Notes under the pieces: model-generated | Told to the model about the DNA's origin: nothing | Database searches by the model: none | The model's input: only the letters and a program-made list of their open reading frames with translations | NCBI RefSeq assembly: GCF_030687395.1 | Contig: NZ_CP117430.1 | Location: 6,200,001-6,264,000, forward strand | Length of the DNA stretch: 64,000 nucleotides | Reading direction: 5' to 3' | Source: Pseudomonas wuhanensis | GTDB taxonomy: Bacteria; Pseudomonadota; Gammaproteobacteria; Pseudomonadales; Pseudomonadaceae | Program-made: the position numbers and the translations under genes | Part shown: positions 45,583-55,560 of the stretch, piece by piece | Numbering within the stretch: the stretch's first letter is position 1 | Layout: every line of letters begins with the position of its first letter

Positions 45583-47244
45583 TTAGTGGAAGAGAACCGC
45601 CGTTTTCTGCAGCGTCACCCAAACACCCCACGCCAACGGAATACCCACCACCAGCCACGCCGCCACCGCCAACGGCTTGGTGCCCGCATCGGCTTTCCAC
45701 TCCAGCACGGTGCTGGCGTCAGCACCTTTGTCATGGCCCAGCGCCTGTTCGGCCGCCAGTTCAGCGTCGGTCATGAAGTACTTGTCGGCCACCGGGCGAA
45801 CCATCAGGTTGCACAGGAACCCCAGCACCAGCAGGCCCGCGAGGATGTACAGGGTAATGTCGTATGCCGCGGCACGTTCAACGCCGATGCTCAGCTGGTA
45901 TTCGCGCAGGTAGTTCACCAACACCGGCCCCAACACACCTGCCGCCGCCCACGCCGTCAGCAGACGACCGTGGATCGCGCCGACCATCTGCGTACCGAAC
46001 AAGTCAGCCAGATAAGCCGGCACCGTCGCAAAACCACCGCCGTACATCGACAGGATGATGCAGAACGCCGCCACGAACAGCGCGACGCTGCCCAGGTGAC
46101 CGAGGTTCGGGATCAGCGCGTACAGGGCAAAACCCAGGGCGAAGAACACAAAGTAGGTGTTCTTGCGGCCCAGGTAGTCCGAGAACGAGGCCCAGAAGAA
46201 CCGGCCACCAATGTTGAACAGGCTCAGCAAACCGGTGAACCCGGCCGCAATCGCTGCGATCGAGGCCAGTTGCCCGGCATCCAGTTGACCAAACGTCTGG
46301 TCAGTGCCCAGCAATTTACCGGCGAACACTTCCTGCAACAGCGGCGAAGCCATACCGAGGATGCCGATACCCGCCGAAACGTTCAGGCACAGCACCAGCC
46401 ACACCAGACGGAATTGCGGAGTTTTCCACGCCACATTCACATGGACGTGACGGTGAGTGATCATCGAGTTCGACGCTTTTTTCGCCGGAGCCGTCCAGCC
46501 TTCAGGCTTCCAGCCAGTTGGCGGAACGCGGTAAGACAGCGCGCCACCGATCATGAACACGAAGTAGATCGCGGCCATTACCAGGAAGCTCTGCCATACG
46601 CCCACGCTGGTTGGCGAAGCGAAGTGGCCCATCAGCGCTGCAGCCAGTGGAGCACCAACCATCGCGCCACCGCCGAAGCCCATGATCGCCATGCCTGTGG
46701 CCATGCCGCGCTTGTCCGGGAACCACTTGATCAGGGTCGAGACCGGCGAAATGTAACCCAGCCCCAGGCCGATACCGCCAATGACCCCGGAGCCGATCCA
46801 CATCAGCCAGATTTGGTGGGTATAGACCCCGAGCGCCGAAATCAGCAGACCGCCACACCAGCACAGTGCCGATACCACACCGGCCTTGCGAGGACCTGCG
46901 TGTTCCAGCCAGCCGCCCCAGATCGCTGCCGAGCAGCCGAGGAAGATGAAGAACAGGGTGTAGATCCAGCCGAGCATCGAGATCGGCCAGTCGCATTGCG
47001 ACGAAAAGACCTGAGCGATAAAGCTCATGTCCGGCGCGCAAGTCACGGCCTTGGTGACGCCCAAGGCTTTGGACAGAGGCAACCAGAACACCGAAAAGCC
47101 GTAGGCCATGCCGATGCACAGGTGGATGGCCAGAGCGGCCGGTGGTACCAGCCAACGGTTAAAACCGGGCTTGGCGATGATGCGTTCCTTGGACAGGAAC
47201 GCGGGCTGGTCGGCAAAGCCGTCCGCCGTGATGCTCGTAGTCAT
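45583..47244 (-). CDS. MFS transporter, OFA (oxalate/formate antiporter) family
   Basis: A 553-residue inner-membrane transporter from ATG 47244 (MTTSITADGF), preceded by GGGGGA. Twelve membrane segments, with an extended loop after the first segment (SKALGVTKAVTCAPDMSFIA) and WFPDKRGMATGMAIMGFGGG between segments 4 and 5, as in OFA proteins. The C-terminal extension of about 60 residues (YFMTDAELAAEQALGHDKG..) ends in a thirteenth hydrophobic helix. Substrate is unknown, probably a monocarboxylate. Confidence 0.92.
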   Translation of the reverse strand: MTTSITADGFADQPAFLSKERIIAKPGFNRWLVPPAALAIHLCIGMAYGFSVFWLPLSKALGVTKAVTCAPDMSFIAQVFSSQCDWPISMLGWIYTLFFIFLGCSAAIWGGWLEHAGPRKAGVVSALCWCGGLLISALGVYTHQIWLMWIGSGVIGGIGLGLGYISPVSTLIKWFPDKRGMATGMAIMGFGGGAMVGAPLAAALMGHFASPTSVGVWQSFLVMAAIYFVFMIGGALSYRVPPTGWKPEGWTAPAKKASNSMITHRHVHVNVAWKTPQFRLVWLVLCLNVSAGIGILGMASPLLQEVFAGKLLGTDQTFGQLDAGQLASIAAIAAGFTGLLSLFNIGGRFFWASFSDYLGRKNTYFVFFALGFALYALIPNLGHLGSVALFVAAFCIILSMYGGGFATVPAYLADLFGTQMVGAIHGRLLTAWAAAGVLGPVLVNYLREYQLSIGVERAAAYDITLYILAGLLVLGFLCNLMVRPVADKYFMTDAELAAEQALGHDKGADASTVLEWKADAGTKPLAVAAWLVVGIPLAWGVWVTLQKTAVLFH

Positions 47245-47502
47245 GGTGTTTCCCCCAATTATTAGTATGGTTCGCCAGCCGTACTTCACCCCCAGCCTTT
47301 ATGCACGCAGGCATGACTGTTTTTTAGGTGAAGCTCCATTTTGGTGCGACATCACGCCGCAGAAGGGACGGACGAACGGGCAGAGGTTACCATTTGCACG
47401 TGACAGAAAAACCAAACTGATATCACCTTTTTGTATGTCGTCTGTTCTCGTACAACCGCAACAAAATGTTTTCACGCGGATTAACTTTTCAAAGGAAACG
47501 CC

Positions 47503-47907
47503 ATGCCGATCGTTGTCGAGCTGCTGAACCAAGCCACTTATCAGGATCAGCAAGACCTGCAGAAGATCTACCGCGATGCCCCGGACTGGCTGTTTGCGCC
47601 ATTCGCAGGGGATACGCAGCTGATCGAAGGCTGCCTGCAGGACGGTTCGCTGATTGCCGGACGCTTCAACGATCGGCTGTTGGGTGCGGCACGCTTACAA
47701 CGGCACCACGACGTCTGGCATTTGTCCCATCTATGCGTACGAAAAATCACCCGTCACCGTGGGGTTGCCGAGCGTCTGGTGAACGAAGCGCAGAAAATGG
47801 CGTCGCAAGCAGGCGCGACATTGCGGCTGTTGGCGCCTGCCGGGCACCTCGAAGCTCAAGAGCTGGCGGCTAAGCTGAAGGTGCCGCTGGATGAGCTCCC
47901 GATGTGA
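47503..47907 (+). CDS. PanZ-family acetyl-CoA-sensing GNAT-like protein
   Basis: A 134-residue GNAT-fold protein resembling PanZ/PanM, which in enterobacteria binds acetyl-CoA and drives self-cleavage of aspartate decarboxylase PanD. The acetyl-CoA loop region is LSHLCVRKITRHRGVAERLV; the start MPIVVELLNQATYQDQQDLQ with YRDAPDWLF resembles PanZ. AAAGGA precedes the ATG. Whether it acts on PanD here is unknown; a plain N-acetyltransferase is the alternative. Confidence 0.8.
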   Translation: MPIVVELLNQATYQDQQDLQKIYRDAPDWLFAPFAGDTQLIEGCLQDGSLIAGRFNDRLLGAARLQRHHDVWHLSHLCVRKITRHRGVAERLVNEAQKMASQAGATLRLLAPAGHLEAQELAAKLKVPLDELPM

Positions 47908-47984
47908 TCGCTGACCGGTCAGCCACTTCGGAGCGCTATACTCCCCGGCTAAATTTCGAATTCGACTAATACAAGGACTCGCCC

Positions 47985-50219
47985 ATGAAAGCGTTCGGCA
48001 AAATCCTGGGTCTGGTACTTCTCGGGCTGTTGCTGATCATTGTGGCGCTGGGCTTTGCCCTGACCCACCTCTTCGATCCCAACGACTATAAAGACGAGAT
48101 TCGCCAGATTGCCCGAGACAAGGCCCACATCGAGCTGACGCTCAATGGCGATATCGGCTGGAGCCTGTTTCCCTGGCTGGGCCTTGAATTGCACGAAGCC
48201 AGTGTTGCAACCCTGGCCAAACCTGCCGAACCGTTCGCAGACTTGCAGATGCTCGGCCTGTCGGTGCGCGTGATTCCGCTGCTGCGCCGCGAAGTGCAGA
48301 TGAGCGATGTGCGCGTCGAAGGCCTGAACCTGCGCCTGAATCGCGACAAGAACGGCCACGGCAACTGGGAAGACATCGGCAAGGCCCCGGCGCCTGCCAC
48401 CCCGAGCACCTCGGCCACGCCGCCCGCCGCTACCGGCGAACCTGCGCCAACGACTACCGCCCAGGCCGAAAAACCGGCCCAGCCGATCCGCCTGGACATC
48501 GACAGCCTGACCGTCAACAACGCCCGCGTTGAGTACAGCGACGAGAAAACCGGCAAGCAGTTCAGCGCCGAAAGCATCCAGCTGAGCACTGGCCCCGTGC
48601 ACGACTCGACCAACATCCCGGTCAAACTCACCGCGTTCCTCGGTACCAACCAACCGGTTCTGCGGGTGCGCACCGAACTGGCCGGCGAGTTGCGTTTCGA
48701 GCGTGCGCTGCAGCGCTACAAATTCGAAGACATGAAACTCTCCGGTGAAGTCGCTGGCGATCCGCTGCAAGGCAAGACCATGACCTTCGCCGCTCAAGGC
48801 CAACTGCTGCTGGACAAGGCCGCCAACGTCGCCGAATGGACCGGCATCAAGATCTCCGCCAACCAGTTGCGCGCCTTGGGTGAACTGAAGGCCAACGACC
48901 TCGACAAGACTCCGCAAATCAGCGGCGGCCTGTCGATTGCTCAATTCGATCTGGCGAAATTCGTCGACAGCATCGGCCAGAAACTCCCGGCGATGGCCGA
49001 AGGCAGCCTGAGCAAAGTCGAACTGGCCAGCCAGGTTGCCGGCACGCCGACCAGTTTGACCCTCGACAACCTCAACCTGAAACTCGATGACAGCACTTTC
49101 AGCGGCCGCATCGCGGTCGAGGACTTCGCCAGGCAATCGCTGCGACTGAACCTCAAGGCTGACACCTTCAACGTCGATCGTTACTTGCCGCCAAAATCCG
49201 CCGAAGCCAACAGCGCGAAGCAGGTGCGCCAGGCCGAAGTGGCCAGCACCGAGACCGAGGCCATGGCTGGCGCGGGCAGTTCGCCGCTGCCACCGTCACC
49301 GACCAAAGGCCCATGGAGCACCGAGCGTCTGTTGCCGGTGGAACGCCTGAGCAAACTCGACGTGGACGCCGACCTGACCTTCGGCCAGCTGACCCTCGAC
49401 AAACTGCCGATCCAGAATGCTGCCCTCAAGGCCACCGGCCAAGGCGGCCTGCTGACGCTGGAAAACCTGCGCGGCGACCTGTACGACGGCAACTTCGAAG
49501 CCAAAGGTACCCTGGACGTGCGCCAGCAAGTGCCAGCGCTGAACATGCAGACGCGCATCAGCAAAGTGCCTGTAGAAAAAATCCTCGAAAGCCAGGGGAA
49601 AAATCCACCGGTCCAAGGCCTGGTGACACTCGATAGCGCGCTGACCAGCAGCGGCAATAGCCAGAGCGTGCTGATCGATAACCTCAACGGCAAGGCCAGT
49701 TTCGTCATCAACAACGGCGTGCTGCTCAATGCCAACCTTGAGCAGCAACTGTGCAAAGGCATCGCCACCCTGAATCGCAAAACCCTCACGGGCGAGCCAC
49801 GGGGCAAGGACACACCGTTCGAAGAGCTCAAGGGCAACCTGACCTTCCACAACGGCGTGGCCAATAACCCGGACCTGAAAGTGCGCGTCCCGGGCATGAC
49901 CGTGAACGGTAACGGCGACATCGACCTGCGGGTGCTGGGCATGGATTACCGCGTCGGCGTCATCGTCGAAGGCGACAAGAGCGACATGCCGGACCCGGCC
50001 TGCCAGGTCAGCGAGCGCTTCGTCGGCATCGAGTGGCCGCTGCGCTGCCGTGGCCCGCTGGAACTGGGTGCCAAGGCTTGCCGCGTCGACAACGAACGCA
50101 TGGGACAAGTCGCGAGCAAACTGGCTGGCGAACGAATCAGCGAAAAAATCGACGAGAAGCTTGGCGATAAAGTCAGCCCGGAATTGAAAAACGCGCTCAA
50201 GGGGCTGTTCAAGCGATGA
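47985..50219 (+). CDS. asmA: AsmA family protein
   Basis: A 744-residue inner-membrane-anchored periplasmic protein of the AsmA family, thought to influence lipid traffic and outer-membrane assembly. One N-terminal membrane helix ([20 protein letters not shown]) is followed by the AsmA domain start [20 protein letters not shown], a Pro/Thr/Ala-rich low-complexity insert (about 130-165) and a C-terminal DUF-like barrel segment with [17 protein letters not shown]. It overlaps mutY by four bases. Confidence 0.93.
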   Translation: MKAFGKILGLVLLGLLLIIVALGFALTHLFDPNDYKDEIRQIARDKAHIELTLNGDIGWSLFPWLGLELHEASVATLAKPAEPFADLQMLGLSVRVIPLLRREVQMSDVRVEGLNLRLNRDKNGHGNWEDIGKAPAPATPSTSATPPAATGEPAPTTTAQAEKPAQPIRLDIDSLTVNNARVEYSDEKTGKQFSAESIQLSTGPVHDSTNIPVKLTAFLGTNQPVLRVRTELAGELRFERALQRYKFEDMKLSGEVAGDPLQGKTMTFAAQGQLLLDKAANVAEWTGIKISANQLRALGELKANDLDKTPQISGGLSIAQFDLAKFVDSIGQKLPAMAEGSLSKVELASQVAGTPTSLTLDNLNLKLDDSTFSGRIAVEDFARQSLRLNLKADTFNVDRYLPPKSAEANSAKQVRQAEVASTETEAMAGAGSSPLPPSPTKGPWSTERLLPVERLSKLDVDADLTFGQLTLDKLPIQNAALKATGQGGLLTLENLRGDLYDGNFEAKGTLDVRQQVPALNMQTRISKVPVEKILESQGKNPPVQGLVTLDSALTSSGNSQSVLIDNLNGKASFVINNGVLLNANLEQQLCKGIATLNRKTLTGEPRGKDTPFEELKGNLTFHNGVANNPDLKVRVPGMTVNGNGDIDLRVLGMDYRVGVIVEGDKSDMPDPACQVSERFVGIEWPLRCRGPLELGAKACRVDNERMGQVASKLAGERISEKIDEKLGDKVSPELKNALKGLFKR

Positions 50220-51283
50220 GAGCCGAGCAATTTTCAACGGCGGTGCTGGATTGGTACGACCGCCACGGCCGCCACGATTTGCCTTGGCAACAGGGCATCA
50301 CCCCTTACCGGGTGTGGGTCTCGGAAATCATGTTGCAGCAAACCCAGGTCAGCACGGTGCTGAACTACTTCGACCGTTTCATGGCCTCGCTGCCGACGGT
50401 CGAAGCCCTGGCCGCCGCGCCGGAAGACGAAGTGCTGCACCTGTGGACCGGCCTTGGTTACTACACCCGCGCGCGCAACTTGCAGAAGACCGCGAAGATT
50501 GTCGTTGCCGAATATGGCGGCGAGTTTCCCCGTGATGTGGAAAAGCTCACCGACCTGCCAGGCATCGGCCTGTCCACCGCCGGCGCGATTGCCAGCCTGA
50601 GCATGGGCCTGCGGGCACCGATCCTCGATGGCAACGTCAAACGGGTGCTGGCGCGCTTTACCGCGCAAGAGGGTTATCCGGGCGAGCCCAAGGTTGCCAA
50701 ACAGCTGTGGGCCAACGCTGAGCGCTTCACGCCCCATGATCGGGTCAACGCCTACACCCAGGCGATGATGGACCTGGGCGCCACGCTCTGCACCCGCAGC
50801 AAACCAAGCTGTCTGCTCTGCCCGCTGGAAAAGGGCTGCGAGGCGCACATGCTTGGCCTGGAAACCCGCTACCCGATCCCCAAACCGCGCAAAGCCGTGC
50901 CACAGAAGCGCACGCTGATGCCGATGCTCGCCAATGGCGAAGGGGCGATTCTGCTTTACCGTCGCCCCTCCACGGGCTTGTGGGGCGGTCTCTGGAGCCT
51001 GCCGGAACTCGACGACCTCGACGACCTTCAGCACCTGGCCTCGCAGCACTCGCTGGAACTGGGCAGCCAACAGGCACTGCCGAGCCTGGTACACACCTTC
51101 AGCCACTTTCAGTTATCCATCGAACCCTGGCTGGTTCAGGTCCAGGAGGCCGGCCATCACGTGGCCGAGGCCGACTGGCTCTGGTATAACCTCGCCACCC
51201 CGCCGCGCCTGGGCCTTGCCGCCCCGGTCAAAACCTTGCTCGAACGCGCGGCCGCCGTATTGAACGCAGGAGAGTCGTCATGA
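50216..51283 (+). CDS. mutY: A/G-specific adenine glycosylase MutY
   Basis: DNA repair glycosylase removing adenine opposite 8-oxoguanine. The 355 residues show [20 protein letters not shown], the helix-hairpin-helix [12 protein letters not shown] with catalytic Asp in [14 protein letters not shown], the 4Fe-4S cluster ligands with spacing C-X6-C-X2-C-X5-C ([18 protein letters not shown]), and a C-terminal Nudix-like 8-oxoG recognition domain. Start overlaps the asmA stop and the stop overlaps yggX, a common mutY-yggX pair. Confidence 0.97.
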   Translation: MRAEQFSTAVLDWYDRHGRHDLPWQQGITPYRVWVSEIMLQQTQVSTVLNYFDRFMASLPTVEALAAAPEDEVLHLWTGLGYYTRARNLQKTAKIVVAEYGGEFPRDVEKLTDLPGIGLSTAGAIASLSMGLRAPILDGNVKRVLARFTAQEGYPGEPKVAKQLWANAERFTPHDRVNAYTQAMMDLGATLCTRSKPSCLLCPLEKGCEAHMLGLETRYPIPKPRKAVPQKRTLMPMLANGEGAILLYRRPSTGLWGGLWSLPELDDLDDLQHLASQHSLELGSQQALPSLVHTFSHFQLSIEPWLVQVQEAGHHVAEADWLWYNLATPPRLGLAAPVKTLLERAAAVLNAGESS

Positions 51284-51552
51284 CCCGCACCATCATGTGC
51301 CGCAAGTACAAAGAAGAATTGCCCGCCCTGGAGCGCGCCCCGTTCCCTGGCGCAAAAGGCCAAGACATTTTTGACCACGTCTCCGCCAAGGCCTGGGCCG
51401 ACTGGCAGAAACACCAGACCCTGCTGATCAACGAAAAACGCCTGAACATGATGAACGCCGAAGACCGCAAATATCTTCAAGGCGAGATGGACAAGTTCTT
51501 TTCCGGCGAGGAATACGCCAAGGCTGAAGGCTACGTTCCGCCTGCTCAATAA
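51280..51552 (+). CDS. yggX: Fe(2+)-trafficking / oxidative damage protection protein YggX
   Basis: A 90-residue cytosolic protein that protects Fe-S clusters from oxidation and may carry iron. [20 protein letters not shown] holds the conserved single cysteine; [20 protein letters not shown] and [20 protein letters not shown] complete the family pattern. Start codon overlaps the mutY stop (ATGA), coupling repair of oxidised DNA with an Fe-S protection protein; MutY is itself an Fe-S enzyme. Confidence 0.97.
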   Translation: MTRTIMCRKYKEELPALERAPFPGAKGQDIFDHVSAKAWADWQKHQTLLINEKRLNMMNAEDRKYLQGEMDKFFSGEEYAKAEGYVPPAQ

Positions 51553-51655
51553 TTGATCAAAATCCGGGGTCGGCACGTAAGCGACGGTAATAATTAAATA
51601 TTTTTTGAAAACTTGCTTGACGACCCCCTGAAAAACCAGTTTAATGCGCCCCGTT

Positions 51656-51731
51656 GCCCAGATAGCTCAGTCGGTAGAGCAGGGGATTGAAAATCCCCGT
51701 GTCGGCGGTTCGATTCCGTCTCTGGGCACCA
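51656..51731 (+). tRNA. tRNA-Phe (anticodon GAA)
   Basis: 76 nt with encoded CCA. Acceptor stem GCCCAGA / TCTGGGC, D-arm GCTCAGTCGGTAGAGC, anticodon arm GGGGATTGAAAATCCCC with GAA, T-arm TCGGCGGTTCGATTCCGTC. Confidence 0.97.
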
Positions 51732-51738
51732 AATACCG

Positions 51739-51771
51739 AAAACCCTGAATCGCAAGATTCAGGGTTTTTTT
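51739..51771 (+). terminator. tRNA-Phe terminator
   Basis: AAAACCCTGAATC-GCAA-GATTCAGGGTTTTTTT, eight bases after the tRNA. Confidence 0.95.
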
Positions 51772-51816
51772 ATGCCCGCGATTTGATCAGGCATCGAGCA
51801 AGTCGTCTCTCTTGGG

Positions 51817-52266
51817 CTAGTTTTCAGTATTCCAGTGGAAGACCAGATTGCGGGCGGGGCCACTTCCTACATCCGCCGTATCACGCCGCTCCTCACCATT
51901 GCGTGTCGCAACGACGGTGTACTTGCCAGGTGGCAGCTGTACGTAAACCAACGGGCCGGCCTCACTCAGCGTCAGCACGGGCTGACCCGGGTTTTTCTGA
52001 ATGACCAGATTCACATCCGGAACATATTTGCCCTCCGCCCCGATGGAGAAGGTCATGTGCAGGTTGTAGCCCTGTGCTTGTTGAATGGCTCGAGCCTCAT
52101 CCTCTCCGATCCCCCCGGACAAATAAGTAATCCCGTTTTGCTGTTGCTGCTGGACTTGCACGCCTGTGCTGTCGATCGGTTCAAGACTGGCGGCGTTAAG
52201 CACGACTGGAAACATCAGTACGCCGACGGCGGCGATGGGCAGCATGAATGAATGGACGTTCTTCAT
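51817..52266 (-). CDS. Hypothetical exported protein with carboxypeptidase-regulatory-like fold
   Basis: A 149-residue protein. Signal peptide FMLPIAAVGVLMFPVVLNAA (cleavage near residue 26), a Gln-run (VQVQQQQQNG), the stretch YLSGGIGEDEARAIQQAQGY, then a beta-sandwich-like C-terminus (LSEAGPLVYVQLPPGKYTVV, ATRNGEERRDTADV) as in carboxypeptidase regulatory or PEGA-type domains. No catalytic residues are visible. It probably belongs to a Pseudomonas-specific family; function unknown. Divergent from the YhcG-like gene across 262 bp containing a 9-bp inverted repeat. Confidence 0.82.
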   Translation of the reverse strand: MKNVHSFMLPIAAVGVLMFPVVLNAASLEPIDSTGVQVQQQQQNGITYLSGGIGEDEARAIQQAQGYNLHMTFSIGAEGKYVPDVNLVIQKNPGQPVLTLSEAGPLVYVQLPPGKYTVVATRNGEERRDTADVGSGPARNLVFHWNTEN

Positions 52267-52342
52267 GATGGCGACTCCCGGGTTGCTCAGAACCCAATCG
52301 TTACTCTTTTTAGATTTGTTACCGAATGTTCAAGTTTTAGAT

Positions 52343-52371
52343 CGATTCGCACTTGGGCTCACTGCGAATCG
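52343..52371. repeat. Perfect 9-bp inverted repeat in a divergent intergenic region
   Basis: CGATTCGCA-N11-TGCGAATCG. It lies 77 bp upstream of one gene start and 158 bp upstream of the other, so it could be an operator or a transcript hairpin. Confidence 0.5.
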
Positions 52372-52528
52372 GACTACGTGATGTACTCCTCATGCATGGG
52401 CTGTCGTCGTCCCGATCCTGCAAAACAAATTCGCCTTTCCTTCCGATTTACCAGCAACGCCCGGCATCGCGGACTATCACTCTCTTGCCATCCTCTTCCG
52501 CCTGTTTCCTTCAGCCGCGGAAAATGTC

Positions 52529-53587
52529 ATGAGCTCCCTCAAACCCGGTAACACACAAGATCCACAGGTCACTTCACTGCTTGGCAATCTGGGCGAATTG
52601 ATCCGCGAAGCGCGTCAGAAGGTGCTGCGAGCGGTCGATACCGTTCAGGTGCAAACCTGTTGGCAGATCGGGCGGCATATTGTGGAGTTCGAACAGGAAG
52701 GCGCTCGGCGGGCGGTGTATGGCAAGCAGCTGCTATCGACGCTGGCGAAAGTACTGACGTCGGAGTTCGGGAAAGGCTTCGACGCTTCCAACCTTCGCTA
52801 TATGCGCCTGTTCTATCAAGCATTCCCAATTCGTGACGCACTGCGTCACGAATTGAGCTGGACCCACTATCGCAGACTGCTACGAGTCGACAACGACAAC
52901 GCTCGCCATTGGTACATGAACGAATCTGCTCTGCAGAACTGGTCAAGTCGCGCCCTCGAGCGTCAGATCAATACCCTCTATTACGAACGCCTGCTGGCGA
53001 GCCGCGACCGGGCTGCCGTCAAACAGGAAGCCGCCACCAACATCCAGCAAATGAACGCCAGCCCTCGGGATTTCATCCGCGACCCAGTGCTACTGGAATT
53101 TCTCGGCCTGCCCAATGCGGGCTTGATCCAGGAAAACGAACTTGAACAAGCACTGATCAATCAACTCCAGGGCTTTCTGCTCGAATTGGGCAAAGGCTTC
53201 GCCTTCATTGCTCGCCAGCAACGCATCAGTACCGAGAGCAAAGACTTCTACATCGATCTGGTGTTCTACAACTACCTGCTCAAGTGCTTCGTCATCTTCG
53301 ACCTCAAGCGCGGCGTACTGACCCACCAGGATGTCGGCCAGATGGACATGTACGTGCGCATGTACGACGACCTCAAGCGCGGACCGGAGGATAGCCCCAC
53401 CGTCGGCCTCATTCTCTGTGCGCAAAAAGATGAATCGGTGGTGCGCTATTCAGTGCTGCAAGGCAACGAACAACTGTTCGCCAGTACCTACAGACTGGTG
53501 CTGCCGAGCGAGGAGGAACTTCGCACAGAACTGGATCGGGAATGGGCGGTGCTTGAGGAGCGGTTACTCAAGCAGAGGCCCCGATAA
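52529..53587 (+). CDS. YhcG/DUF1016 family PD-(D/E)XK nuclease-like protein
   Basis: A 352-residue protein. The N-terminal DUF1016 part (about 15-180) has VLRAVDTVQVQTCWQIGRHI, LRYMRLFYQAFP and LSWTHYRRLLRV; the C-terminal nuclease domain has FLLELGKGFAFIARQQRIS, KDFYIDLVFYNYLLKCFVIF and DLKRGVLTHQDVGQMDMYV, containing the D..DLK and Q residues of the PD-(D/E)XK fold. Family members are often found near restriction or defence genes and as stand-alone genes, with function unproved; no restriction genes are here. ATG 52529 is the natural start. A 29-bp near-perfect palindrome lies inside the coding sequence at 52827-52855. Confidence 0.92.
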   Translation: MSSLKPGNTQDPQVTSLLGNLGELIREARQKVLRAVDTVQVQTCWQIGRHIVEFEQEGARRAVYGKQLLSTLAKVLTSEFGKGFDASNLRYMRLFYQAFPIRDALRHELSWTHYRRLLRVDNDNARHWYMNESALQNWSSRALERQINTLYYERLLASRDRAAVKQEAATNIQQMNASPRDFIRDPVLLEFLGLPNAGLIQENELEQALINQLQGFLLELGKGFAFIARQQRISTESKDFYIDLVFYNYLLKCFVIFDLKRGVLTHQDVGQMDMYVRMYDDLKRGPEDSPTVGLILCAQKDESVVRYSVLQGNEQLFASTYRLVLPSEEELRTELDREWAVLEERLLKQRPR

Positions 53588-53656
53588 GCACGGGTGGATT
53601 GTTCATAAACAGCGTGAAGACTATGGTGATTGGCTAACCGCAAAGGTTCAAAGCCG

Positions 53657-54631
53657 ATGAATTTGCAGGACATGCCCTCACTGGCCCCGACGCAACTTGA
53701 ATTGCCGTTACCCACCGGCACACCTGGTGAATCTTTCAACGAACCCGCCACCGACGGCTTCATCCTTGGCGGCTTCACCTGGCGGCATGCGAATCAAGAC
53801 TCAACCCGTCCGGTGGTGATCATCAACGCCGCTACTTCAGTCCGTTGCCGACACTACTCGCGCTTCGCCGATTACCTGTTCGCCAACGGCTTCGACGTGA
53901 TCACCTATGACTACCGCGGCATCGGTGAGTCGCGTCCCGCATCACTGAAAGGACTCAAGGCTTCATGGTCCGACTGGGGCATGCTGGATTTCGAGGCGAT
54001 GCTGCAAAGAGCCCAACGCGAATTTCCGCAACAACCCATCAATGTCGTCGGCCACAGCTTCGGCGGTTGCGCGGCCGGGCTGGGAACCTCCGGGCATGTG
54101 ATCCGACGGCTGGTGACGGTGGGTGCGCAGTTCGCTTACTGGCGCGACTATGCCCCTGCTCATCGCTGGCGAATGTTTGCCAAGTGGCATGTAGTGATGC
54201 CATTGATGACCATGCTTTACGGCTACTTTCCCGGCAAACGCCTCGGCTGGCTCGAAGACACCCCGGCTGGTGTAGTTCGCGACTGGAGCATGCCCAGCGC
54301 CCGATACGAGAAACGCCCCAGCGGTCGTGTCATCCACGCTAAAAACAGTCAGTTCCCCTTCGCCAACGTCACTGCCCAAACCCTGGCGATCAGCCTCAGC
54401 GACGATCCCTACGGCACGATTTCGGCCATCGAACGCCTGCTCGGCTACTTCACTGGCAGTACAAACACCCACCTGCGAATCGCCCCCGAAGATATCGGCG
54501 AAGAAGAAGTCGGACATTTCGCCTTTTTTCGCAGCGCATACCAAGCCACACTATGGCCCATTGCATTGTCCTGGCTGCAGACCGGCGAGCTGGCCCCCGA
54601 TACACCCGGGCGGCGAGTGCCACGCAGTTGA
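53657..54631 (+). CDS. Alpha/beta hydrolase
   Basis: A 324-residue cytosolic hydrolase of the serine aminopeptidase-like (S33) group. From ATG 53657 (MNLQDMPSLAPTQ). The oxyanion side is VVIINAATSVRCRHYSRFAD, then YDYRGIGESRP, the nucleophile elbow VVGHSFGGCAAG, and a late His in EEEVGHFAFFRSAY. Substrate unknown. 37 bp before the first of two paralogous small genes. Confidence 0.88.
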   Translation: MNLQDMPSLAPTQLELPLPTGTPGESFNEPATDGFILGGFTWRHANQDSTRPVVIINAATSVRCRHYSRFADYLFANGFDVITYDYRGIGESRPASLKGLKASWSDWGMLDFEAMLQRAQREFPQQPINVVGHSFGGCAAGLGTSGHVIRRLVTVGAQFAYWRDYAPAHRWRMFAKWHVVMPLMTMLYGYFPGKRLGWLEDTPAGVVRDWSMPSARYEKRPSGRVIHAKNSQFPFANVTAQTLAISLSDDPYGTISAIERLLGYFTGSTNTHLRIAPEDIGEEEVGHFAFFRSAYQATLWPIALSWLQTGELAPDTPGRRVPRS

Positions 54632-54668
54632 TGGATGCGCCCCCTCAATGAATTATGGAACGACGCCC

Positions 54669-55085
54669 ATGGCCTCCGCCAACAAGCAGAACAAACGCGC
54701 CTCCCGCGCCAAAGCCAAGGCCAAGCAGAACCGCACCCAGCGGGCTGCCGCGCCGGTCGAGCTGGATCCGAACGACGATCGCATCGACTTCGAATCGGTG
54801 GACCTGACCGAACTGTTCAAGAAAATGATCGACGCCGAAAAAATCAATCAGCAAGCGATGTGCGCGGCCTTCCTGGAAGACCCGTTGCTGGAACTGGTGT
54901 ACGAGCAGGAAGGCGAAGAAGGCGCAATGGACTTCATCCTCGCGGCACTGATCGAATACCGCCAATGGTCCACCGAGACAGACGAAGCCGGCGCTCTGTC
55001 GTGGATCGAGTCTGCGGCCTTCCAGGCTGACTACGTGGCGGCGTCCGACGCCATCGCAGCCCAAACCCAACAGAAATCAAACTGA
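54669..55085 (+). CDS. Hypothetical protein with lysine-rich N-terminus (tandem paralogue 1)
   Basis: A 138-residue protein I do not recognise. From ATG 54669: a basic, probably nucleic-acid- or ribosome-contacting tail (ASANKQNKRASRAKAKAKQN, to about residue 28), then an acidic helical domain with LTELFKKMIDAEKINQQAMC and FILAALIEYRQWSTE. The following gene has the same plan and is about a third identical by eye, so the two arose by duplication. They are separated by six bases and are presumably one transcript with the hydrolase upstream. No signal peptide. Confidence 0.85.
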   Translation: MASANKQNKRASRAKAKAKQNRTQRAAAPVELDPNDDRIDFESVDLTELFKKMIDAEKINQQAMCAAFLEDPLLELVYEQEGEEGAMDFILAALIEYRQWSTETDEAGALSWIESAAFQADYVAASDAIAAQTQQKSN

Positions 55086-55091
55086 GTTCCC

Positions 55092-55544
55092 ATGGCATCC
55101 CTGAACAAGCAAGAGAAACGCGCCAAACGCGCAAAGGCCAAAGCCAAGCAGATCCGCATGGTCGGCAGAAAACCCGCAGAGCTGGACGACGACCTGGGCG
55201 GACTCGGCGAGCCGATTCCGGAATACACCCTGGCGATGTTCAGCAAAATGCGTGACGCCGAGGCCACCAGCCGCAACGACATGCTGCTGACCCTGCTGTC
55301 GAACCTCGCCGAAATCATCAGCGACCATCCCGAACTGCTGGACATGGAAAACGCCGACAACGAAGCCATGGCCGCCACGCACCTGGCCGCCGACATGCTG
55401 ATCGACTACCGCATGTGGGCCGATGGCATGGACCGCGACGCCGCCCAGGCCTGGCTGACCGACCCGCAATTCATTACCGACTTTGGCGATGCGCTGGACA
55501 GCTATCGTCAGTCGCTGGACCTGCCGGTGGAAAAGGCCGAGTAA
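55092..55544 (+). CDS. Hypothetical protein with lysine-rich N-terminus (tandem paralogue 2)
   Basis: A 150-residue protein, paralogous to its neighbour. Shared features: basic start (ASLNKQEKRAKRAKAKAKQI), then an acidic domain with FSKMRDAEATSRNDMLLTLL and the second helix MLIDYRMWADGMDRDAAQAW matching the neighbour's IEYRQWSTETDEAGALSW. ATG 55092 lies six bases after the preceding stop (TGA gttccc ATG). Function unknown; an inferred role in binding RNA or DNA rests only on the basic tail. Confidence 0.86.
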   Translation: MASLNKQEKRAKRAKAKAKQIRMVGRKPAELDDDLGGLGEPIPEYTLAMFSKMRDAEATSRNDMLLTLLSNLAEIISDHPELLDMENADNEAMAATHLAADMLIDYRMWADGMDRDAAQAWLTDPQFITDFGDALDSYRQSLDLPVEKAE

Positions 55545-55560
55545 GGCTACTCCGCAAGTA

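Noticed and set aside
45586..47265. 559-codon open frame opposite the OFA transporter
   Set aside because: Rich in His, Arg and Gln as expected for the reverse of a membrane protein gene.
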